Source: Ashinkailepas kermadecensis (lineage: Eukaryota > Arthropoda > Thecostraca > Neolepadidae). Taken from it: a stretch of DNA of 64,000 bases. Position 1 is the stretch's first letter. Every line of letters begins with the position of its first letter. The stretch is taken from contig JAOTOM010004355.1 of assembly GCA_034440615.1 (NCBI GenBank), positions 1 through 64,000 on the forward strand. The letters run 5' to 3'. Both the position numbers and the translations under genes were made by a program. Positions 12,082-22,740 of this stretch are shown here, one piece after another. Under the pieces are notes generated by a model that was not told the DNA's origin, ran no database searches, and worked only from the letters and a program-made list of their open reading frames with translations.

Positions 12082-12796
12082 TTTATGAAGGTGACTTAGA
12101 TGATGGGACCACTCATTTTCTATACAAATGCCTACATTTCAGGTTGTGAGCAAATTAACACCAAAAAAGGCTTTGAATTAGGTGACATAGGGTAAAATAT
12201 TTTGTTTTAATAGCAAAGAAATGCAACATAACCTAACCTAACCTAGCCTAGCCTAACCTCCCTTTGGAGAAAAACAAAACCAACACATTAAGTATTAAAA
12301 ATTTCAAGCAATATACTTTTTTTTGAAAATAAAAAGCGTAACCCAGCCTAAGCTAATCTAACATAAGCTGCTTTTGAAGAAAAGGGCTCCATTTCTTTTA
12401 AATTTTGGAACAATTTTTGCCAAAAACGTCCAACTTAAAACACCTAAACTAATATAACACAACCAAACCTAGCCCATTTGTTTGCTTTATGGAGGCAAAT
12501 GTGTAAGGACTTGTCTTGTTACCACCTTAAAGCACAATGATTCTGGTTAGGTTAGGGTGCGTTAGGTTTTTCATGTGTAAAATTTCAAGAAGATAAATTG
12601 TTTGATATTTTTCCAATGTTGCTTTATAATTGTTTTCTCCAAAGTTAGGTAAGGTTATGTTGCATTATTAACGTATTTCGTTTAATTGCTATGTTGCCCA
12701 ACTCAAAGCCCGTTTTTAAACGTGATTTTGCTCACAACCTGGAAAGTAAGCATTTGCACAGACAATGAGTGGTGCCATCAGCTTAGTGACATTTAT
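12082..12796. mobile_element. Non-autonomous TIR element with ~97-bp arms
   Basis: Left arm 12082-12178 and right arm 12701-12796 are inverted repeats that share ACCACTCATT, CAAATGC, TTC.GGTTGTGAGCAAA and GGCTTTGA. The AT-rich interior contains CCTAACCTAACCTAGCC and related words and no protein. Flanking and internal parts recur at 14.4-15.0 kb, and a lone terminus with CACTCATTTGCATTGC recurs near 28458. Superfamily not determined. Confidence 0.6.
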
Positions 12797-12965
12797 AAAT
12801 CAGGAATGGAATCCTGTGCTGATAACATTTTCTGAGTTATAAATTTGCAGATCAGATCTACATCATTTGTGTTAATAAATATGATAAATTCATAGAAATG
12901 GATACACCGGTTTGTGGACAAGAAGTTATTCTGATGATTTCTGATGTATTGAAACATACAAATAC
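12797..12965. repeat. Repeat shared with 14.85-15.0 kb
   Basis: Positions 12803-12958 and 14845-14995 are clearly homologous (about 85% by eye), sharing GGAATGGAATCCTG, GATCTACATCATT, AAATTCATAGAAATG and GTGATGATTTCTGATGT-type words. It appears to be the outer part of the same larger element as the neighbouring TIR unit. Confidence 0.6.
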
Positions 12966-13104
12966 AAAACATACAAACGGTCCTCCGAGGAAATGTCGCC
13001 CCCCCCAGAAGAGTGTCGCCATGGAAAATTCTGGATCCGCCTCTCTGACCTGTCCGTGTGCGCAAAGTTGAGATCCGCCGGCCGAAGCTAAGTCTGGAAA
13101 ATGC

Positions 13105-13141
13105 ATGCACCACTGTGCATGCATCGTGCACAGTGGTGCAT
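13105..13141. repeat. Perfect 15-bp hairpin
   Basis: ATGCACCACTGTGCA (13105-13119) and its exact complement (13127-13141) flank a 7-nt loop. No neighbouring gene suggests a terminator role. Confidence 0.8.
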
Positions 13142-13440
13142 GGTAGTTTCCAATATAAAATTTGATAGTTTGGTTGGGAAATTACACCAAAGCGCGAACA
13201 AATTGTAAATTGGTATGCGTTGCTTCCGGACACCTAATATTCCTTTTCCACATTTGTTTTAGCCCATGGCAAAAACAAGGCAGACGGTAAGCCAAAAATA
13301 TATGGTGCATACATGATGGAATGGAATAAGAGATAAACCGTAAACGATATCGTGCATTATGTACGAAACATCACACCAACCGCTGAGGACATCAGGTACA
13401 CAATTCCGATCACATCACACAATATACAGGTCTCATAAGC

Positions 13441-14111
13441 GGCGGATCCAGGAGCAAAGTGTGCCACACCCACCCATCATGCAAAGAGTGGGGGCCTGGC
13501 GCATGGGCATGTCCCGACCTTTTAGGCCCCTAGCGTGATTTGCGGGGACCCCTTTGGGGTCTCTTTGGGGCCACCATCGTGATTTTCAAGGGCCACCGCA
13601 TCACTTTTTTGGGAGCCCCAGCCTTATTTTTAGGGTCCCCCGGCTCGAACTTTTGAGCCCCTAGCGTGATTTTTAGGGGTCCGGCCAGTCTTTTTTGGTC
13701 CCGCAGCGTCATTTTCGATGATCACCGCACGACTTCTTGGCCCAAGCGTGATTTTAATGAGGCCCGGTGCGACACTTTAGGGCCCCAATGGTATTTTCAG
13801 GGGCCCGGTCCCACATCTTGCCAACCCCAGGCAGGATCATTTTTGGGAGCCATGGAACGATTTTTGGGGCCCAACGTAATTTTCAGGGGCCTCGTTGCAA
13901 TTTTGGGAGCCAGTCGTTTTCAGCGGTCTCTACTCGACTTCTTGGGGCCCCAATGTGATTTTTTCATGGGCTCCGGTGCGATCCTTGGGGGCCCAGCGGG
14001 AATTTTAAGCGGTCCCGTGCATTTTTTCTGTACCCAGGCGACATTCTTGGGGGCAGTCTCTCAGGGGCTGTGGGGCACTGTCCCCTTTGTCTCTCCTTCG
14101 GTAGGCCACTG
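13441..14111 (-). mobile_element. hAT-like minisatellite element, minus-strand copy
   Basis: Read from 14111 on the minus strand it starts CAGTGGCCTACCGAAGG, then the same 'cccctgagag' leader as at 5200, and a body of degenerate GGGGCCC/AAAATCACGC units. The far end at 13441 is GGCGGATCCAGGAGC. This is a third member of the family at 5137 and 21645, in the opposite orientation. The 172-codon + strand frame across it is repeat-derived. Confidence 0.5.
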
Positions 14112-14439
14112 GCTCTACCCAGACACAGAAATTACCTATATGCGAAACCAGGAACTCAGCTCCGAACTCCCCAACACCAAGTAATTAATCTTAGGAAACT
14201 TCTTCCACTCCAATCTCCCGCTCTTCACAAGCAAAAGGCATGGACACGGCTAATGCGGCGGGCAATTCACGTCCTACTCGCATGTGTCGCCGCTCTGGCG
14301 GCTGCGTCTGGAAGCTTTCGCGCGTTGTCTCCCATTGGGAGGCAAAATAACACCCAAAAAGGTGCTTGGATTTGAGAAGTATAGCTTGAAAAATAATGTT
14401 CAGAGAAAAAAAGATATAACATAATATCCATGATATACA

Positions 14440-15005
14440 TGATACAATTACCTAACCTAGCCTAGCCTTCCATGCAAAAAATGAAATTATCTTTTTAATG
14501 CACAATTTCCAAACAATTTTTTGTTCTCAAACATTTTCAAATTAAAAAGCCTAACCTAACCTAATCTAGCTTGAACTGTTTTTGAAGAAAAATATTCTTT
14601 TTTGAAAAATGTACTAACCTACAACAAGAGCTTAGCCTAACGTAACTAGGCCAAACCAAGCACCTTTGAATGATTCGTGGAGGTAAAATGGGTGTAAAAC
14701 TTGTCTTGTGGTTACCTTAGACTGCAATAATACCTATTTTTGTGCTACCTGGTGCACGTGATGAACCTCCAGCTGCATGTTGCATGAGAGCATTGCTCTT
14801 ATTGCTTCACAAAGACGAATAACATGTTGAAAGTGCTATATTTTCAGGAATGGAATCCTGGGCTGATACCATTTTCTCAGATACCAATTTGTAGATCGGA
14901 TCTACATCATTGATGTTAATAAATAAGATAAATTCATAGAAATGCATACGCCAGTTTGTGGACAACAAGTTATTGTGATGATTTCTGATGTAAATTGAAT
15001 GCATT
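14440..15005. mobile_element. Second, truncated copy of the 12-kb TIR element
   Basis: The interior matches 12228-12540 in order: CCTAACCTAGCCTAGCC, the 'tttttgaagaaaa' segment, and the GTGGAGGTAAAATG / CTTGTCTTG segment. The end matches 12803-12958. The TIR arms are missing or too diverged to see. Confidence 0.5.
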
Positions 15006-15380
15006 TGATATTCATATCATTGGAAAATGACAAATTTTCATGATAGAAGCAGATGAAGTCAAAGTACTTATATCCCAATAAGTGGTCAGTTCACTAACAA
15101 GACAGCAAATTCACTCAAATAGCACTCAAAACACCAGGTCGCCCACACTTTTTGCAAGTTTAAAATCGATGATAGTGCTTACTTGAATCATGTTTAAAGC
15201 GCATGAAGGAAACGCATTGCTGACACTTGTAAGGAACTGATGTGTGTAACATTTAATTATCATTTATAATGTACTGATGTTTGTACACAAAATATAGCTC
15301 ACTATTCTAAATAGCATGGCAAGTATGATGCCATATATCATGGATAATTTATGGCAAAATGTTATGCAGCAGATTCCCTG
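15006..15380. other. No gene recognised
   Basis: AT-rich sequence with no repeats or coding similarity recognised. It is the left flank of the gypsy-type retrotransposon. Confidence 0.4.
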
Positions 15381-15384
15381 CATT

Positions 15385-15657
15385 TGTAGGGAAGTTCCTA
15401 TATCGGCTTGAGTGATAGTCTAATGAACTTCGCGTTTCGATAACTCCGGTTGTGAAAGCACCAATGTCCTTACAGCTGCCTGTATTTTCACTGCAGCACT
15501 CGCACGAACACACGAGACAGTCAGCCTGAGTACAGAACTTTCTTATATGAAGGAAAGCTTTGATATTGCCTTTTCTATGAATTTAGAGGCCGAATTTAGG
15601 TGGGAAGTTAGCGCGCGCGGTACCGACCAACATAGATCCGCTCGCCTTGAGTGTCCC
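15385..15657 (-). repeat. Inverted partial LTR (R-U5-like)
   Basis: The reverse complement matches 20790-21063 of the 3' LTR from 'ggacactcaaggcgagcgg' through 'ctaacttcccacctaaat' to the CCTACA end. It lies head to head with the direct LTR copy that begins at about 15664. The upstream (U3) part of the LTR is absent. Confidence 0.8.
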
Positions 15658-15663
15658 ACCGCG

Positions 15664-15894
15664 ACTAACTTCCCACCTAAATGCGGCCTCTAAATTCATA
15701 GAAAAGGCAATATCACGGCTTTCCTTCATAGAAGAAAGTTCTGTACTCCGTCTGACTGTCTCGTGTGTTCGTGCGAGTGCTGCAGTGAAAATGCAGGCAG
15801 CTGTAAGGACATTGGTGCTTTCACAACCGGAGTTATCGAAACGCGAAGTTCATTAGACTATCACTCAAGCCGATATAGGAACTTTCCTACTAGT
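15664..15894 (+). repeat. 5' LTR, truncated to its downstream part
   Basis: It matches 20836-21062 closely, including 'cacggctttccttcatag', 'gtgttcgtgcgagtgctg' and 'ggaactttcctac'. It lacks all U3 sequence, so it has no copy of the promoter motifs seen in the 3' LTR. A recognisable primer-binding site could not be assigned in the following bases. Confidence 0.8.
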
Positions 15895-16257
15895 GCGTGT
15901 CGCAACCCGGACTTTCTGCGACTCTCCGAGACTTTCTTCGACTTTCTGAAAGCCCATCTAGATCAACACCAACTGGACCTTCAATGACGCCGATTCAGCA
16001 CGGACGGGCAAGGAAACGTCTTCCGCTTCATTTACGTAAGTCCGAGCAAAGTTCATCATCCTTTTAAAAATGCCACATGAATTTCTACCACTATTAGAAC
16101 TGTTTTAAAATTGCATAATTGTGCTGTATACCTACCGTATTCTGAATACTGTCTGTGGGAACTACTGTGTGAACCTCGAGCCGAATTTGAAACATAGAAA
16201 TCTCCACAAAAGCGAGCGAATAATTTGAAGAATATGCGTAACTTAATGTAATTAATT

Positions 16258-17232
16258 ATGACCAAGATTTCTTCGGATAAATTGGCGGAGTGTTTCAACA
16301 AAATTCGCTTAGAGATGCGTGCACAAGTTATGACGCAGAACATAAAACTTTTTTTTTCTGGAGAGGGACACAACAGATTAATGGAATGGGTTCGTCAATT
16401 GGAACGTATCAACTTCAGCATGGATGACGAACAGATGCAGATAATTTGCATCAAAACGCTCAAGGGACCTGCAGCCGAGTTTATGCAGCGCGTATTCACT
16501 GAACAACCACTTATGACGTGGACACAAATCAAGTACGTCATGCGGGAAAGATATTCAGACCTCTCTGATCATAAGTGTGCACAGGAAGGATTGCGAAAAA
16601 TGTGACAAATTCGCAATGATCTGGTTCAGAATTTCGGTGAAAAACTGAACTCGACTCAGCAAATACTCATTGATATTTTTAACAAAGGCGTGCAAAGTAG
16701 CTCATTAGCAAATAAGCTATACAGACAAAACTTCCGAACCCTGGAGGAAGCCATCCAGTTCGCAGTGAAGGAACAGAAGGTGGATAGAGTCATTGAGGTT
16801 TGCAGAGGCGTACAAAGGCAGGAGCCGATGGAAGTCGACTCGAATCAGCCAGAAACAGGAGAGGATAAAGTACAAAAATTGGAACAGCTCGTCATGGCAA
16901 TAGGCCAATCAGTGGAAAAATTAGCAGCAACCAAGCTAGAAACTGAGAAGCCATCCAGGGAGAATCAACCTCGCCCTGAACCACGGGTGTTCCATCCCTG
17001 TTACCACCGTTACCCCCGTCCGCCATGAAACTACCCCTCAGGACCCCACTATGGACCACCACAGCCACGACCTCCTATGGGCCCCAGAGTATGGAGAGCA
17101 CCACCCAACACCGCCCAGCACCCAGCTTACCGCTGGACTCCCGATGGTGGACCCATCTGTATAAAGTGTGCCAAAATCGGTCACATTGGAAGACGGTGCC
17201 GCTCTCAGCCTATTAACCAGTCGGAAAACTAA
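16258..17232 (+). pseudogene. gag: gag remnant of the gypsy-type element
   Basis: One reading frame of about 324 codons is interrupted by two in-frame TGA codons, at 16603 and 17026. The first segment has a capsid-like helical region (LMEWVRQLERI, LKGPAAEFMQR). The last segment has a CCHC zinc knuckle, C-IK-C-AKIG-H-IGRR-C, at about 17158-17199, which in this family binds genomic RNA. The frame ends TAA at 17230-17232, directly before pol. Both stops could come from CGA by deamination at CpG. Nothing around them suggests readthrough or selenocysteine, so they are read as decay. Confidence 0.75.
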
Positions 17233-20200
17233 TGAGCTCTGTCGCGACTGACTACCGTGATGGAGCTGAGCAGATTCAGGGAATAACGAGAAAACAGAGG
17301 AAGAATATCAGGAAAAAGCCAAACCCCGAAAAACGTAAACAAAGGTTGGCACGCGTCCAACAAGTTCACATCAAGGCAAACACGCCCATGGCTTGGCTTC
17401 ACATAGGCAACCAGAGAGCATATACGCTCGTGGACACTGGAGCCGACATATCGTTGATTTCGAAAAAAAATTATTTGATAAAATCGCGGATAAAAATATT
17501 ATAAATTTATCACAGGACCGACGAGATTGCATACCACTGATATCCGCCAGTGGCCATCGCCTGAAAAACATTGGAGTTGGAACCTTCATGGTGGAGATGA
17601 GCAAATTCCGAAAACCATTCGAATTTCAAATTGTGGAGGACCTAAAACAGGAGTGCATGTTGGGAAATGATTTTTTGACGAAGTTTGGAGCGAAGTTAGA
17701 TTTTGAGAAGAAAGCCCTCTGCATCGAAGGAAACATGATTCCTCTAAGACCACAAAAACAGAACAGTGAACAGACTCGACTGAGTCAAGGAAAGAATACA
17801 CATTCCCGCCAACACTGTCGTGGAATGCCCAGCCTTCATTAACCGTGTCCAACTAGTAGATCAAAACTGTCATGTACACTCGCTGGCTAATATGCCGCTG
17901 ATCTCTGAGGAACCCGGCTTGTTCATAGCAGAAATAATAGCGAAGCCTGACCAACACAAACGCGTACCAGTGCGAATTGTCAATACTACTACACGCGATT
18001 TCTCCTTGCACCCAGAGCAGGTGATTGCATTCGCTGAAACTATAGACGATTCTGACTTGGAAAACCTGATTGATATGACACAGGACATTGAACTGACACC
18101 GCCAACCGCTCCCTCTGACCCGCTTGATCAAGCCAAGCTGGCTCACCTGACTGGTGCAGACAAAGACAGACTAGAACAGCTGTTACGTGCTAACACTGAC
18201 TTATTTGCCGAGACTGACGCAGAACTTGGAACGACTGATGTCATCAAAATGGACATTGACACTGGAGACAACCCGCCGATTCGACAGGCTCCTTACAAGA
18301 CCCCATTCTTTCAGCGAAAATACGTAGAGGAACAAATTAAAGTGATGCTAGACGCCGGTATCATTGAGGACTCAGACAGTCCCTGGGCCGCCCCGATAGT
18401 GATTGTTCGCAAAAAAAGATGGAAGTAACCGGTTCGCGATTGACTTCAGAAAACTAAACAAGGTGACCAATAAAAATAGCAACCCACTCCAGCTAATTGA
18501 GGACATTCTTGCCTCTCTGGGAGGTGCGAACTTCTTTTCGTCCTTGGATCTGAAAGCTAGTTATTGGCAAATCCCTATGTCCGAGGAGAGTATTCCCAAA
18601 ACTGGATTCACATGTTTTCTAGGCCTGTGGAACTTCCGCAAAATGCCATTCGGAATTTGCAATGCACCATCAAAGTTTACAGAACTGATGAACAAAGTAC
18701 TGTCTGGCATTCAAAATCAGTTTGGAACAGCCTACATCGATGACATAATAGTATACTCCAAAACGTTTGACGAACATTTGGCCCATCTTGAAGAAGTTTT
18801 CCGCCGACTGCGAAAAGCGAAATTGAAATAAAACTGTCGAGGTGTGACTTCTTGAAAGAAAGAGTACAGTACTTGGGACACCTAGTGTCAGCCTCTGGCA
18901 TCAAGCCAAACCCAGAGAAAGTTGAAGCGATTCAACATATGGCCGCCCCGACCAATGTCAAGGGAGTCCGTTCATTCATCGGTATGTGTTCCTACTACCG
19001 TCGCTTCATTCCCAAAACGCCACTTACAAACCTCACCAAGAAACATGCAAGATTTGAATGGACAGACGAGTGTGAGCATGCTTTCGACACCCTGAAACGA
19101 AAATTAGCTTCCGCACCCGTGCTGGCTTATCCCGACATCACGAAAGAGTACAAATTATACACGGATGCCTCCCAGGAATCAGTTGGAGCCGTGTTAGTGC
19201 AGGAACACGGAGAAGGTGAAAGAGTGGTACAGTACCTGTCGAAAAAATTGAATGAAACACAACGTAAATGGCCCGTGGTCCAGAAGGAGGCCTACGCGTG
19301 CGTGTGGGCCGTGCAAAAATTACGCCAATATTTGCTTGGATCGAAATTCACCATTCTGACGGATCACCGTCCACTTATTTTTTTTAACCTGTCAGAAATG
19401 AAAAATCCAATGTTGCAGAGATGGGCTATCATGCTTTCAGAGCACAACTGCGAAATCATTTATATTAAAGGAAGCAAAAATATTGTCGCGGCCATCTCAG
19501 TAGAATGCACGAAACTGACCAAGACGTGAATGTCATAGATTCAGACCATGTTCCAATGGGTGATCTCCGTCACACCGAATTCGGAAAACCAGAGGAAGAC
19601 CTGAGCAGAGAGGAAAAATTTAAGGACGTACTAGTGAAATGGGAGAATATAGCGAAACTGCAGAATACAGATGAGGAAATAGCAAATATTCGGAAGATCA
19701 TGAATGACAAAAATCACTCAGATTATCGGGACATCGTTTTGCATTACATGGAATTGGACAAACTGATCTACAAAATTAGCGACGGACCTCGCTGTGGACC
19801 ATTTCCAGGCTTACAACTATGCGTGCCAAAATCCCTGAGACAGGAAGTATTGAAGGAGATGCACGAAGGTTTCTTTGCAGGACACATGGGACTCACCAAA
19901 ACATACGAAAAGCTTAAATTCAGATATTGTTGGAACGGAATGTGGCGAGACACAGTGGCCTACCTCAAAGCTTGCGTGCCTTGCACAGGACGCAAAGCCA
20001 AAGCAGCCCCAGCTCCGATGCAGGAGATGCCAGTACCTCACTATCCCTTTGAAATGATTGCGATTGACACGTGTGGACCATACCCAGAAACGCAACAAGG
20101 TAACCGTTACGTCATCACGATCATCGACTTGTTTTCTTCTTGGCCGGAAAGTTTCTGCACTAAGCGAAAGGATGCCCATACTGTCGCGAAAATCCTCATG

Positions 20201-20527
20201 GAAGAAATCATCCCACGCCACTCATGTCCACGCGTGCTACTTTCGGACTTAGGAACAGAATTTAGAAATGCCGTTGTAGACGAGCTTGAAACCTGTTTGA
20301 ATATTCGCCCTATCACCACCAGTGCATATAGACCGCAAAGTAACGGACACTGCGAAAGGTACCACAGGTGCCAAAACGACATATTGGCAAAAACAATCAA
20401 CAAAAATCAAGATGATTTGGACACAAAGATTCCCGCTACTCTTGCCGCCTATCGGACCGCTAACATTGGAAGCTCAGGATTAATCTGTGAATTGATCCGA
20501 TCTTTTCGGACCTCAGTTGTGATGTAA
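17232..20527 (+). pseudogene. pol: pol remnant: protease, RT, RNase H, integrase
   Basis: Domains in order: aspartic protease with LVDTGADIS at about 17428; reverse transcriptase with FSSLDLKASYWQIP near 18540 and YIDDIIVYS near 18733; RNase H with LYTDAS near 19158 and TDHRPL near 19360; integrase zinc-binding region (H-H...CVPC, 19860-19985) and catalytic core with IDTCGPY, LLSDLGTEF and ERYHR at 20065-20365. The reading frame changes at about 17460, 17790, 18415, 18828 and 19490. The first, third and fourth lie in or beside A-runs. The protein stops at 20527 shortly after the core, so the C-terminal DNA-binding part is lost. Not functional as it stands. Confidence 0.85.
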
Positions 20528-21063
20528 CAGAGTTCATATAAGACTATACGTTTGGCTGTCCCGTAACTGTAATTGAAATAATCCCGTAAGCCTGCCGATT
20601 GTAAAAGTATACCGTAAATGTAACATCACTATCCGCCACTAGAAGCAAGCCAACTTCCGCCGTCTAGAAGGTTCTAGAACAATCCAGAACCGGAGGTGAC
20701 GTAAAGGGGCGTTTCTGAATATTCAACCAATAAGCGATCGGGATCCTCCGCGCGGCCGTCGCGTTCGGCCGCGCCCCGGGAGTCGCTGTTGGACACTCAA
20801 GGCGAGCGGATCTGTGTTTGTACGGTCCGGCGCCCGCTAACTTCCCACCTAAATTCGGCTTCTAAATTCATAGAAAAGGCAATATCACGGCTTTCCTTCA
20901 TAGAAGAAAGTTCTGTACTCCGTCTGACTGTCTCGTGTGTTCGTGCGAGTGCTGCAGTGCAAATACAGGCAGCTGTAAGGACATTGGTGCTTTCACAACC
21001 GGGGTTATCGAAACGCGAAGTTCATTAGACTATCACTCAAGCCGATAGAGGAACTTTCCTACA
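20518..21063 (+). repeat. 3' LTR
   Basis: The right end CCTACA at 21063 and everything from 20790 are confirmed by the two other LTR copies. The left edge is uncertain: a TGT at 20518 is the best candidate start, giving about 546 bp, but no polypurine tract precedes it. U3 holds a heat-shock element and a CCAAT box. A very GC-rich stretch (20750-20785) precedes the point where the other copies begin, which is a plausible transcription start. Confidence 0.7.
20666..20690. promoter_or_regulatory. Heat-shock element in LTR U3
   Basis: Alternating pentamers GAA (20667), TTC (20672), GAA (20677), aTC (20682) and GAA (20687) are each spaced by two bases. Four of five modules are perfect, including AGAAGGTTCTAGAA. 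This matches the HSF trimer-binding consensus. A CCAAT box (ACCAAT) follows at 20726-20731. Confidence 0.7.
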
Positions 21064-21067
21064 CATT

Positions 21068-21644
21068 GTTACTTAGTTATTTGGGCTTTAGGACACATGG
21101 ACCATGTTGATCATATAGCTCCCTGCATTGTTGTTAACGGACATATCAGTATGTTTGCAAATTCACTTATGAGTGAATCCATACCATTCCCACTGGGGTA
21201 TAAAAGCTACATCATAACATTGCTTCTACAATGCATATAACATAAACCCATCTCGGTTGTCCTACTTACTCAGAACACCATACAAGTCAATTAATGAAAA
21301 TGTTACTTCAGCCCCTGTATTGTTAATGTAAACAGAAGTCTCTTGCACCATATGTTATGTCCTTCACAGTGTTACTCCATCCACGTCCAACTCCAACCCT
21401 GACCAAACTTCAGGAGAGCATCCATCTCCAAAGCAGTCTGTGGAAGAAGGTATGTATTGCAGCATAACTACTGTGATCTGAATTCCATGGTATCCCTGTT
21501 GCCTTATAATCCATCCTTGCTGGTCCATGTAGCAGATGTTTGACTTTCCTCAAACTGTCTGGATAACTGGGGAGTTGAAACCATATGTGAGTGATGAAAA
21601 ATATAAACTATTCCTGGATTCCTATGTTGCATCATTGCATGGTA
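21068..21644. other. Right flank of the retrotransposon; no gene confirmed
   Basis: AT-rich sequence. The only coding hint is a possible small exon at 21370-21451, listed separately. Confidence 0.4.
21370..21451 (+). CDS. Possible isolated coding exon
   Basis: An acceptor-like tttatgtccttcacag-type tract precedes 21370 and a good donor GTATGT follows 21451. One frame is open through all 82 bases and reads as a low-complexity Ser/Pro/Thr-rich segment (VTPSTSNSNPDQTSGEHP...). No family is recognised and no partner exon was found nearby. It may be a real exon of a gene with large introns or a chance arrangement. Confidence 0.2.
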
Positions 21645-22740
21645 CAGTTACATACCGAATAGGGGAGGGGGCATTGTGGGCAGTTTCCTCCCCCCCTCTT
21701 GACAAGTTGTGGGGCCCCCAAGAATCCGCCGAGCTCAGGAAAAAAATGCGCCATGCTCCCTAAAAATCCCACTCGGTCCACCAAAAATCGCACCGGGGCT
21801 CAGCAAAAATCACATTGGGGGCCCGAAAAAGTAGCGAAGATACATTTGGGGTCTGATATATCTGATATATCTGATATACCCTGATAATGACGCTGGGGCC
21901 TCAAAAGTTTGCACCTGGGCCCCTGAAAATCACGCTGGGGCCGCAAAAAAAGTCGTGCCGGGTTCAAGAAAATAACGACGGGGCCACAAACGGTCGGCCG
22001 GGGCCTCCTGAAAATAACGCTGAGACTGGGGGTACCAATAATTCTCACCCGGGCCCCTACAAATCACGCTAGAGGCATGACAGGTCCCACCAGGGCTCTA
22101 AAAGTCTCGTTGAGATCACCGAACAAATTAAGCCGGGGAGATGAAAAACAGTCCGGACACGGAAAATCAATCTGGGATCTCAACAATGGCTCCAAAAGCC
22201 CACAAAACTTGTTGGGCCCCCAAAAACGTGTTGTAGCCACCAAAACTCGCGCAAGGGATCCCAACAAGTGACCACGGGGCCACAAAAAATTGCACTTCGC
22301 ACTGCATTTTTTTGGTCTACAAAAAAAACTCACGACGCTTCTCTTGAAAATCTCACTGGGGCCAGAACGTCCTGCCGGAGCCCCACAAGTTGCAGCTGGC
22401 TTCCCAAGAACCAATATATACCCGGAATGCCACCCTGCCGACACAAAAATTGCGTCAAGGATCCACAAAATAAGAAGTCGTCGACGCCAGAAAAGAAACC
22501 TGCTGGGGCACCGGAACAAAAACGCACCGAGAGCCCGAAGAATCGTACCGGGGTCCAATAATAGCCTGCAGGGGGCTTACAAAAAATAGACTTCACCACA
22601 AGAACCACAAGGAGACTCCATCGAATCGACCAGAGCACCGGAAAATTCAGAATGGGTCCCGAAAAAAAATTATCCGAAGGCCTTTCTACTCTCGATCGTG
22701 CAATCTGCAGAAAAAACACGTTGAGCAGCCGCAGTTGCGT
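21645..22740 (+). mobile_element. hAT-like minisatellite element, copy 2
   Basis: It starts CAGTTACATACCGAATAGGG (compare CAGTGACGTACGGAATGG at 6467). Leader, body units and tail follow the order of the 5137-6364 copy. The tails share TCGAATCGACC, CCGGAAAATTCAGAA-type and AAACACGTTGAGCAGCCGCAG text. The body contains degenerate GGGGCCC/AAAATCACGC units and a short TGATATATC triplication at 21854-21880. No coding capacity. Confidence 0.55.

Larger units (their letters stand above)
15381..21067 (+). mobile_element. Decayed Ty3/gypsy-type LTR retrotransposon, whole unit
   Basis: Internal gag and pol reading frames lie between LTR sequences. The rightmost LTR ends CCTACA at 21063. The leftmost LTR fragment is inverted and starts TGTAGG at 15385. 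Both outer ends are therefore U5 ends. They are flanked by the same four bases, CATT, at 15381-15384 and 21064-21067, which would fit a 4-bp target duplication (also 1 in 256 by chance). Domain order gag-protease-RT-RNase H-integrase is that of Ty3/gypsy. The integrase C-terminus, any env and an obvious polypurine tract are missing before the 3' LTR, so an internal deletion is likely. The element looks inactive. Confidence 0.75.

Noticed and set aside
16603..17028. Selenocysteine or programmed readthrough of the two gag TGA codons
   Set aside because: No supporting downstream structure was recognised, and pol of the same element has several frame changes, so decay is simpler.
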